From contig OZ022260.1 of the NCBI GenBank assembly GCA_963978905.1, positions 10,157,725 through 10,221,724 of the forward strand: DNA of 64,000 nucleotides. The letters run 5' to 3'. Below are positions 41,001 to 53,000 of this stretch, one piece after another. A model generated the notes under the pieces. That model did no database searches. It saw nothing but the letters and a program-made list of their open reading frames with translations, and was not told where the DNA came from. Within the stretch, counting starts at the first letter, position 1. Each line of letters opens with the position of its first letter. This DNA comes from Trichostrongylus colubriformis. Lineage: Eukaryota; Nematoda; Chromadorea; Rhabditida; Trichostrongylidae. The position numbers were made by a program, and so were the translations under genes.

Positions 41001-44000
41001 GCCCCAAAACATCTAATTTTGATGCAATTGAAGGGGCGACTTTTGTGAACATTTTGATCTGGCTAAAAACTTGTACTTGGATGTAGCTGATCCGCAGAAC
41101 AGGGATGTGACACTCGCTTAGTGCAAAATGGTTTGGCATCCACGCCACAGTCGTCGGCGCTAAGCGGCGTGGGTCATTAAGGTCGTTCATATCTCGTCCG
41201 TAAGGGTACTTCAATTCCTGACTGAAAATATCACACTCCCTCAACGCTACCCCGCCTGGCGCTCGTACCACAGAAATCCAAAAATTCACAACTTCTAGCG
41301 CCGATGCCGGGAGCCATGAGATTCACGCCGAATGAGTGTCATATTTTGCGGGTCCAATCACCTCTAGGTGGAGATTCCCAACCGAATCGGAATGTTTCCC
41401 GAAGATCATTTCTTTTAGCCAGTCAAGTTTCGAATTGACGGGGTGACTCTGGGTAGATGTTCCCTATTTTCCTTTACAATTATGTATAATAAATATAGGG
41501 GACGCAGTGATTACTGTCACGCGGTAAAAAAAACGAATCTCTCTGACAGGAGTACAATAAAAGAACGGAAATAGGTTGAAAAATATTTATAACGATTCTG
41601 AACATATGCATGTTATCACCTCTTTTCGATCTTGCTCCTTGATTTTGGATGACGGTGCGTAAATGCTTGGGGTACAAGTCGATGACAGGGCGCAGGTAGT
41701 CGACGTCGAGTTGCCCTCTTCCGTCGAAGGGCAGCCTTGTACAACTTCAAACTTCAAAGAGATGTCGCGCAGACATTCTTTTCCAAATAACCCCAAACGG
41801 CGTAGCCCAGAGGGTTTAGAATGCACTAGGAGCGCCTCGTTCGAGAAAAAACCCTGCTCAGGTGCTCATTGGTTCACGTCCAGTCATACGTCAGATTCCT
41901 GTCCCAATTGCCGTCACTCGAAATCGAGCCCACATTGAAAAGTGATGATCGCGTACTGTTCAAGATCGTTATGAATATTTTTCATCCGATTTTTGCTTAT
42001 TTTGTTGCATTTTGCCAAAGATATTCGATTTTGTTGCCGCGTAACAGTATCTGTTACGCACCCTGTGATGTCATTTGAGTCAATATTTCTTTCTTACCTT
42101 GGCCCATAGAAAGTAGCACCGTAGCTGCCATGTGGTAGTCGTTTCATGTACTTCATAAATACGTGGTATAAAATACATTTCATGTTCTCGATCCCGTGGC
42201 AAATCCCTCAAAAATCATCAATTTCCAAGCATACATGAACCTCGAGAGGTATAGAATGTTTCCAATACCATAGCGCCTCTGTAGAATATCATCTCATACA
42301 AATCGTATCATGTCCTGCATTGGGAATTGGGAGAAAGTGTGCGTCATGACACTCGAGCTAGGCCAGGCTACACTAGTAGCCGGCAGTTGCAACCAATGTG
42401 TAGTCAATTTACGACCGTATCATAGGGACTTTTGTCGCGCGCGCGATGACCTTGTTTGAGTGTCATGATGCGCACCCGTTAGAAGACTGCACTTTATCCA
42501 CTTGAGTAATCAGAAAAAGTAGAGAATGAGTTCCCAGTATCACTGACCCCTTTCCCGAATGGGAAGACATCGGATTCCCTTCGGCGCACTGAACTGTGTG
42601 CTGAAGGTGCCGTGCGCAGTAAGTGGGAATAGTGCGAAGTCGCTGGGGGACAAAATACAACGCACGGCAAAACGTAAAATCGCCCTTTCCCGTCGTGGTT
42701 ACCCCACTTAAAGACACCGGAAGGGGGTAATTTTGGCCTACGGTAGAGCAGAAAAAGTTCGGACGAGTTTAAGTGGCCGCCATTGCACAAACTCGCCAAT
42801 TTGACGCCTTGGCATGGTACCAAGAGGAGATTATGAAGTTGTTTTTTTCCGTTTACTTTTTCCTTTGTTCCCTCTTAGATTGTCTGGATGTACATACAAG
42901 AACGCTAATGTAGTTGGTAATGGCCACTCCACTGCGCTGGGAGTCAGGTGCTACAACTAACGTTGGCCCGCGGCCCGTCTCCTACAGCGGACAACTCGGA
43001 AAGTCGGTGTGTTGATGCGATCGGAATGCGAATACACACCGCCGCGACGCGCTCTTGGATCCGGGTTTTTTTTTTGCCGATTATCGCTTCTAACCTTCAG
43101 TGTTCGTTACAAAATGCTCTCTTCTTTGCATCTTCCTCTTGTTTCGGACCCCTTCCGGTTCCTTTAACGTTCCTGTGGGCTATGCCGTGAACACATGTGA
43201 GCACCCACCTTCTTCGTTCCATTTCCATAACAAATCTTCGCCGCCGAACACAGTCGCCACCGGTTTCTTCGTAGTGAAAAGGTTTGTTCTTCCCAGTAGC
43301 ATACTGTAATTTTGCAATTTGAAGATCGTGCTGATATAGACACACATGTCAAGCCCACCTCCCATTTAGTGTCGCCCAGCGATTCCTGATACGCTTCAAA
43401 ATTCTGATTCTTAAAGTCGATCGCTTTACGTGTCCTCTTAATGCACCGTCGGCGATATTTGTGATCCATCCTAAACATCATCCGTTCACAAGATCCCCAC
43501 AAAAAAATTGAAGGTATTGTCCGACCTTCGTTCAATGTCCACTGTACCCGGTTCACCCCAAAAAACTTCTGTAATCGAGTAAACCCATCCACTTTTGTCG
43601 CCGTAGTTATGATGCTTATCCGGCACCCATTTACCCTCGTATTTCCAGCCTAAAATGCAGAAGCTCTCAACTTGGATTCCATGCTTTGCCAAAAATCAAA
43701 CAGACATACCTTCTCCAGGATCCCGCAGACGTGCCTTTTCAATCTCGCCACCAAAATAGTCCGTGAACTTCAATGGTCGCCACCTGAAAACTATACATTT
43801 TACCTGATTTCCAAACATTTTTTGAAGGACATGAAAAGGCTGAAGGATAATCTGGAGTGGAAAGACATTCACGCTGTATTAGAATTGGGGCGTGTCGAAG
43901 GTGATGGACCGTAGCCCAGCTTGCGTTGGAAGCTCGTCTAAAGCCTCTCATTGTACTGTATTTTTATATTCTGCATTATATCACATTAGATTATATCCCG

Positions 44001-47000
44001 TCGTGGTTCATCGTGGTGCGACATGATGCAGCCGGTTAAATAGCTATTGTGGGCGGGTGGACAGCCACGGCTTGGTTTGGCCATTACCCCATTCCCTCCA
44101 TTTATGAAAAGAATACAAATATACCCGTCACCGATGATGACTAATTGTAGGAAGGGGCCATGTTTCTCGTGTTTTTGATCGTTTCAGTACTTCTTTCTCT
44201 ACTACTGCACACCACTGTAATGATCTCCACCTCCATATTCCACAACAGCTCGAAATTACCCCCAAATGGGATGTGGAAGCCAGTTTTGGACCTTACAGCC
44301 CTTGTTCTGGACGACGCTTCCAGCCAGTGGTCTGCTTTGTCTAGAGCAAACCTTCCTTATAAAAATCATCCTCGGTTTTTTCGGGTTTTCCCATCATCTC
44401 ATGTACCACAAGTGCTCAGTGGATGTGTGGCGTTACTACAGAACTATCAGCGAGGACCAGATCACGTAAATACTTACTGCTCCATCAACTTGGCTCTTTA
44501 TATGGGCTTCTAAAGGTTTGAGAATCGATGGGAGGATTCACTCACTCGCCCTTTCTCCATTCGTGGACCTCAAACAGCTTGTCTTCAATTGTCTGTCGAC
44601 CATCACTCGAACACATCCACATATCTTGAGTGTTCCTTACCACCCAATTACCCTGGAATCCAAATTTCTAAATGTGAAAAACAGCTTCAGAACCACTCAG
44701 TAGCGAATATTTCACTCGCCACTTCGGTATATTCCTGTCCACTTTCAAAGGCAATCTCCAAATACTTGAAGTTCACTGTGGGTGAATTCATGTGCAGTGC
44801 AGTCACCCACAACTCGTCCAAAAGGAGGTGGGACGCGTAACCTTGTAGGGTCTACGTCTGTATACCGACTCTTTGAAGCTGGAAATCATCCCTATGGGTG
44901 GAGCGCCGATTTGCAAGTGCCACAAATCGATGATTTCCATTTGGTCGTTCCAAAGAATTTCATAATAGAGGGCGGTTTTGACTCTATAAGATCCAGGAAA
45001 TTGTTGACTGAATTAATCATACCATGTAATTCCACCCATAGGGACTATTGGAGGTGAACTCTGCCAAATCTTCGGTGTTTTTCTCGTTGGTGTAGTGCGT
45101 TTCATCTTTCCAAGCTGAGGACATCCTGGGTTTCCGCTGGAACGATACATACTCTGTTAACCTAAGATCATCGCAAATGAGAGCAAAACGCCAACTTATT
45201 AACTTTTGTACCAACCTGGTAACTGAAGATTTCAAAATACGGTTTGATTTCTGCAGGTTGGCTATATTCCTTCCATGACCAGTCATATCCACGTCGCCCA
45301 AACCACATACGTAGGTGTAGCACGGCAGGGAACTGACAATATTGCTGCTTTCAGGAATAGTGATATGGGTTGGTGGCACTACTAGTGAGATTTGCGTTTT
45401 TTCCGAAAGTGGAATGTGTTCCATGTTGGAGAATAGACGATTAGTGTCAGCTCACTGTTAGGTTGTAACAAAAATTCTAGCCGCTTTCGTGACTGCATTT
45501 CGTAGAATTTCGCTTTACCAGTTTGACCTAGGCCGCACGATACGACATCGCGGTGAACAAGCACCGCAGCGCCTAACTGTTGCGCGTATTTTCCATCTAT
45601 TCATCGTCATTCTTCCACGAAATCGATTCCTACGAAATCATTCGTAGGTCAGCTGGGATGTTGCGCTCATCCTGGTCACTTATATGCGGTTCACTGAGAT
45701 GTGCGTCAGGACACTCAAATTTGTCCTGACGCACACCACGAATTAGGTCGCGCCAGATGACTCAAACCGAATGTCTTGATGCAGACCGACTTACATCCTC
45801 CGAGCGATTATTTCGATCGGCAAGTGTCGGCCACTTCATCGGTAAAGCCCGCATTCGTCCACACCATTGTCCACAGAGCGCTTCATTTTCGGAGAAAAAT
45901 ACCTAAATGGGTTTCTGCAGACAGCAGTTTGTTGAAAAGAAGACTGCGTAAACAGCCAACCTCTTCCGCTGGGACTTTGATGTACCCGACAACTCGTCCA
46001 CTGGCCAACATTTTGATAAGAATGGATGGGAGCGAAATCTGCAATCAACTGAGTTTATTGGGGACGAGTTTGTTTGAGTATGCTCAGTATCCAGTTAATC
46101 ACTTGGTTATCCTTGGCCAATCTTTCTACACTTTCTCGCATTCGTTGTAGAAACCGAACGACTTTCTCGCCCATTTCATCGAACAGCTGCGTTTCGTCGA
46201 ACTTGAAGCCATCGATTTCTTTTAAAATCTAAGAAAAAATGATACCGCTCGCAGCTGCGTTTCGTCGAATTTGAAGCCATCGATTTCTTTTAAAATCTAA
46301 GAAAAAATGATACCCCACTGGCCTATTCTAAATGATCTATTACTTTCACTCAAAATCGTCATGGGTTCCGACTCTAGAGAGATAAGTGACGAGAACTCAG
46401 TTGCTTCGGGCTAGTCGGCGGCAATTCGCAAAGTATGAATGCAGTTATATTAGGCGAAGTGTTCAGGTTAGCACATTTAGATAGGGTCATCGCCATTCAC
46501 GCTAAGCAAGATCATTTACGCTACCGCTTGCGGAATGCCTCTAAATTGCACGCCACGATCTCGGACTACCCAATCCGATTCGCATATTCTGATCCACAAC
46601 CACAACACAGCAAACATGTATGGTAGACCGATACAGCTTGAACTTTTAGCCATGCATCTCTATCCGGCTGGCGAGAGCGCAGATGGATAAAGGACAATGC
46701 ATGGAGAATAGCTCAAGAACTAAGTACAAGCTAAGTGTGAGAGCAGGTGAGTAGAAGGCACAGAAAAGAAGACCCCTTTTGACTCCCCCGAAACGATTTT
46801 GAAATGTCCAACAGACCAATGGTAGGAGATGTCATTCATGCCGAATAGGCTTTCACTGATTGGGAAGAAAAGAGTTTTCGTACAGGGTAAGACTTTGGTT
46901 GAGTGACTAAAATTTTCGGTGTAGCAAGCTTTCATAGAAGATTCTCAAAAGTGGATGCTAAAACTTACTTTAGCAATGCACTTTTTCCTGGCGTTTTCCC

Positions 47001-50000
47001 AGCAAACGTCTAATTCGTTCTTCGTATAAGCCGATCTGAATTTGTGCTCAAATCCCCTACAGTCCATTTCAGAGCGCCTGATAGGGCATGGCTTATGGAT
47101 TTGGGTGAGAGTGTATCAAACTTCCTCACTCTTGCCACGCACTCTCATTCTCGCCTTCCACCCATGTCCGTAGGCCACGCCCTATCAGGCGCACCGAAAT
47201 GGAGTATACACGTCCTGTTGTGAGAACTACGGTAAGAAAAGTGCGTACTTATGATGGTCCTGTAGTCTGTCCAACATGCTTTGCATATGTTCAAGTGCTT
47301 CCATCGCTAATGAGGACACCTCGTCATTTTTACCATCGCCGAGTCTTCGTGCTGCTTTCAGCAGCTCGTCTAGCATGATCGCCGCCTGAATTAGGTAAAT
47401 GTAGGAATGATATCATCATTTGACCTCTTCGACTGCGCCATGGATTCGACATTCGAATGATTGTTTAATCCTGCTCGGTTAAGCCCTAGATTGCCGTTTA
47501 GTAGTTTTCCGATTTGAACTCCTCTCTTACTTTCATGATAGCATTGCTTCTCTCTATCCGTGCGTCCACGTTTTCCCAAAGCCCAGGAACATCAGCCATC
47601 GGTTTATGGTTGCCCCATGGCATTGAGAAGTATTTTCCATCGTCATGAAGAGGTAGAGCCTGGAATACGTGATAACGTAGGGGCTTCGAGATGGCTGGCA
47701 TGTATGTAAGTGGTTCTCGAAACTCACCCCAAGAACTGAATTACGATTTCGGCTGAGCGCAGCCCCTGTGCTACCATATTCACCCATAGAAACCAAAAAC
47801 GAGATTTCGTCACTGGCAAACAGTGGATTGATGAGATTACATGCGAAGAAGGAACAGTATACCGTGTAGCGATGCATTTTCTGAATAGCCATAATATAAA
47901 GGAAATCCCATGCGGTTAAGTGCTCAGAATTGCTCCTTTTCCATGTACGGAGTGGGATAGATCGATTCCACCTCATGGCTCTCGTTACTAATTAAAAAGG
48001 CACCTTCAAACAAGAGCATGAGAGGGAAAGTCTTAGAGCCGCCTGCAAAGCTTTACGCGCATATACATGAATCCAATTGAGATAGAGCTCTCCAAAATGA
48101 TGGACGACGAGGTGAGGCGTTCAAGTGGGTTTGGACGCTAGAGAGCTGTGGAACGAAGAGGAGACAGTCACGCGGTCAGGGACGCGGAGTGGGAAGCAAA
48201 TCAATATTGGGCGCGGAAATTCGAACAGCGCTATCGTCGCTGACAGTTGTTCGAATGTTGTGGTGGAAAATGTAGCGGGAATTGAAAAGAGTTGCTCTTC
48301 TTCCAGTTCTTCGATTTCTGTTTTGGAATAAGGGAAAATTATCGGCTCTATTTGTTTTTCTGTTCATGTATTGTATATTGTAGAGTGATTTTATGAGGAA
48401 CTGAGATCACGGAATTTCCGTAGACGATTCCTCTGAGAGATCTGATCTTACAGACTGAGCGTTTGGGATGCAGCGCCCAAATACTGCCCTAACGCAACCT
48501 TCCGAGGTACTATTAGTGGCTAGACAAATGCGTATACTACTCGTAAAAAAGTCATCTCGCTCTGAGATTTTGCACAGATGACTCGAATTCAAGAGACTTA
48601 CTACAAGTCGCAATGCCGTCCATCACTGTACAGCCAGCCGTGAAAGCAGTTAGTACTATAATTCGGCTGCTAAGGAGAGTTATGCTCACTACAAGCGAAA
48701 GTTGGGGTCCTAAGCGATTGCTAGTAGCGTGTTTCACGGGAATGCACACCTCAAAGACTCGCGGAGCCCCACTTATATGTCGTACCGCCTCTCTATGATG
48801 CCCCACCTCCAAATGAACGTGTCATGTGTTATGTGTGGCAGTCATATGCGGACATTTTTGTACCTGTGCAGATCTGTATAATTCTCAGTTCAATTATCTG
48901 TTTGTACTGTATGTAGTAGAGTTCGAAGGCCATCACCGCGTCCTATGCCTTATACTTTGCGGGTTTAATCTGTCCTAACGATACACACTCCATTATGAGT
49001 AGTGCTCACCTCAAAGATTTTTGAATGTATCAAGGAAGTGTGTTCGATAAACGTCCGTTGAACAGATTCACCGACATATTCTACACAATCCACAGCGACA
49101 AGCAATCGTGCCAAATATCTGTTGAAAAAGACCAGTCAGAGAAATTACCTATCAAATACTCCCAAGTATGGGTCTAGCTTCTTTCATCAGAGAACTTCGG
49201 CGTTGCTGCTACTTTGTTCATAATACTTTTGCTACGGGGTTTTCAGGTGAAACGTGTATTACGGCCAACTTTTCCTCCTTTCCATCGCTGTTGAAGGCCT
49301 AAACATGGCCCAGAGCTTGAGAAATTGCACACCATATAAACACTACGTTCGAGTGGTGGAATTCAAGGTGAGCCTAAATTTCAGCTTCCGTGGTTTTTAC
49401 GGTTGCTTCTATCACGATATTAGTTTCCTAGAATGAATGCGGCGTATAGTGCGAGAGTGTGCAAGTTCTCAAATCCTGACCCATGTTTAGGCCTTTGACA
49501 GCGACTGGAAGGTGAGAGCGTCATAAACGTACCACCTAAAAACCTTGTGTAGAAGTATTACAAACAAAAAAAATTCTGAGCATTATACGGAAAAGTGCCG
49601 ATTGTACTCTCTAGGAACACATTTCATTGGGCGAGGATTTGCTAGTCATCTGCATTACTATAGCGATTACGTCTCCATTTTTGCGATTACGTAATAACAT
49701 TTCATAGCTGGCTAAGACCCAGACTGCACTTTTCCCCTTCCCAAATCCGCCTCTTCCTTTTAGCTTTCCCAACAACTCAACCGCCCAACACCTCTTCTAT
49801 ACCCTCGCCTAGGCCCCCTTTTATCTCTGTACTGCATATTCACTACATCCTTAAAGACAGTGGTAGGGGTAGTTAGTGCCGCTTATCAAGGGATTATTCA
49901 ATGCGAACGTTCAGGTGCTTACTAATACAAAGTGAAGAAAAACGAAAAGGAACGGTCGAAACCCAAGAAGTGAGTCCACCTTCCACCATTGACTCCAACA

Positions 50001-53000
50001 GGAGGCGGGCTCTGTCTCCACGGGAAAAAGAGTTTCTTTGTTACCCATATATTTATGTAGTATTTGCCTAATAAGGCTTGCATGCAACGTTTCGCGCGAA
50101 GAAGTGAGAGTTCGGCTCAGATACAGCACCACAAAGTCTCAACGGGTGTGCGGGGCCTCTAGTAAAAGCCCCGTTCCGTCGTGCGTGGCGGTTGGGAACG
50201 GAGAGGGGGACTGTTCACGCAACTTACTGATCCTGTATTGCGTCTCCGATCGCGGTGGACGAAGGGGTGGCCACTTGTCCGATGGCCCCGCCCAGTCGGT
50301 CAAGAATTTGTAGTGCTGTATCATATGCGGTTTCACGTTTTTTTTTTTCGTGTGAAACTTTGGATGCGATTCTTACCAGTCAAATACAGCATAACTATAT
50401 GGGTAACAGAAAACTCATTTTTCCGTGGACGATTCCTTCGAAAGGAAAGCCACCGGTCTGGGAACACTACAGGAGGCGAAACTTCCTATGAAAAGCAGCG
50501 CCCCAGGCTTTATAGGAGCCGTCTTCTTCAACGGCCGCCACTTGTTCTGACAGGTCCCACCTCAGGACCCTTTCAGAATCACTTCAACATTTATGCTTGC
50601 TCATATTACCCCTATCACCGTCTTTAACGAGGCTTCGAAAAGTGCTAGTAGGTTGGATTTAAATGGATCACAAAGAATTTTGCTAGAGGAACCACAGGTC
50701 ATCGTCTGCCATGATCTACAACCCTGACCGTAATCCTGCTAACGTTTTAGGGCGGATGTTTGGATTTTCTTGTCACTTCTATATTCTTCACTCGTGGGTT
50801 ATGTGTCGAGACATACTTGCTGCCTTCTTCGTCCATCACATTTTTCTCCTTTCGCTTCTTCAATTTGAACCGCTTCAATTTCTCATGACCAAAAAAATTG
50901 AGAAAACATGGCCCATATGTCGGCATGAAACCCTGATTGCCAGGTTCGTAGATCAGTCTCATCGGTATTGAAGCCTTAACTACAATGATAAGCGCAGATT
51001 CCAGCGAAGAGCAGAGAATTTAGGCACCTGTCCAAGGCATCTACGAGCTTTTCCTTTACTCATGTATAGTCGAAAGATGATCTGAAATAAATCTCCTATT
51101 CTAAAAACGAAATCGAGTAGAAAAGTGAGAACCTTGGAGATGACGGTTGGCCACAGCATTGGTATAAGAAGATCCTGATTGAACCTGACCGCATCGGTCA
51201 TGATTTCTCCCATGTTGTACATGGTCTTCTCCTCAGCGCTAGTCTCAGCTGTTTCAGCACCTAGTGAGACCTGGAAGACGGGAGTTTTAAAAGGTGTATT
51301 TTGGGCAGGGAAAGCTTTGACTCACTCCGATAGCAAATTTGAGTGGCTTTCCCCTGTTATTTGCAACTTCTTGATGAATTTCATCGGCAAGTTGATGAAG
51401 CCGAAAGAGTCTCACCTGAATATACAAAGAATGGGGGCCTGATGTCAGTCTTGCCTAGCTAGTGCGCCACGCATTTGACTCGAACAATCGGATTTTATTA
51501 GGGTGTCCACAAAGTTCGTTGGCCATTCGTTTTTTCCAGAGCTTGTAAAGATAACTCACCAAGTTGAACTTACCGGTCCATGATACAATCTCCATACATA
51601 CCCAGCACCCTTCGCCAGCGAACGGGTAGAGAGGCAACACGATCCTCCCAAAAGCCGGCCGGCCGCGACTCGACCCAGTCCTCGATCACGTCCTCGAGGT
51701 CGCCCTCGTTCTTCAGCTGTTTTCCGTCCAAAGAATTTTGCATGGACCGGAAGATGTGGTAATCGCATGGACTGATGTCCGGGCTATACTGTGGATGCGT
51801 GACCGTGTTGATGCCCAGCCTGTCCAGGACGGCCTGAGTATCTTTCGCTTCGTGGGGGTGCGCGTTGTCCCAGAGCAACCACGGATTTGCAAGTTTCTGG
51901 GACAAGGCGGCAGCTTCACCTTGACCTCCTGCAATTATTAAGAAAGAGTCTCTGCCGTCACTGTGGCATTGTTGGATAGGATGCTGTAGTGGACGACGCC
52001 ACTGATTTTATCACTTATCACTGATTTTTATATTCGATGCCATAGTTTCCATTGGTGAAGCGAGTCCACCATTTCGACATTCAGTTCTTAGAAGGGGTGT
52101 TATCACCAAACTGCTGACTCCTGGTCGTGGCCTGACGTCTGGAGATACCCAGGTTGTAGTAGTAGTGGTGACTATCACTCATCTTCACTGCTTTATTGTG
52201 GGAAGAGCAGGAAAGGAAATTGAGAGCTAGCGAGTTCAGAAGATAGCCCATCGCGAGTACTTTCAGTATTGCGAAATCATTGTGCAAAAAGCCCATCGCG
52301 AGTACTTTCAGTATTGCGAAATCATTGTGCAAAACCACAACGCGTTGCGTAACGCGACGCTGTTCACAAATGGCCAACGAACTTTGTGGACATCCTAATA
52401 TTTACCAACCATATCTCGATATGCGAGTGGACAGCGTCACAATTTTCGGAATAATCAGTGCGCAGCTCTCTCCTTCACCGCACCATGTTATTCAGTCTAG
52501 TGCTTGCCGCCTCGTATCAGAATGTGCACAACAATGAGCACCGCGCGCGGGTAGTGAAGTTTACGTTGATTCACATTTTTGTGATAAACTGGAACCGCGA
52601 TTACGTAGAGATTTGTGACTTATTCTTTACTTCGTCTTCAGTAGTGAAGAATCTTTCTTTTTCCCTTTCAATAGAGAAAAACAGAGATTGGGGGTTTAAC
52701 CTTCCGTTTTTCTTCACCTTCGTATCAACAACACCTCCACTTTCATATTCACTACATTTTTCACTGTTCGTCCGAACTTCTCCTATCGCTGCCTATAAAG
52801 ACACCGGTAGGAGGGCCGCTTCGGTTTACGGTAGGATTACGGTGGCTTGCAGTTACCGCAAGGCACACACGACACCTTGCCAAGACGTCGAGAGGTCGAG
52901 AGTGAACTCATTAGGCTTCAATTGTTAACACACTTTTTCTAACGCTTTTGCTTATTCTTCACTTAATTGTTTTACTTAATTGTTGTTGCGTGTTGTTTCA

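Noticed and set aside
41587..41830. Three overlapping open frames on the minus strand resembling coding DNA
   Set aside because: None joins in phase, and exon 22 (43209) connects cleanly to exon 23 (41221) over it.
44266..44513. Segment with RPLAGSVVQ on the minus strand and a hydrophobic plus-strand frame
   Set aside because: Exon 18 (44694) joins exon 19 (43783) directly in phase; the rest is intron.
45456..45576. Exon-like segment [18 protein letters not shown] with plausible splice sites
   Set aside because: Its 3' phase does not fit the next exon, while skipping it joins exons at 45795 and 45332 in phase and matches ferlins.
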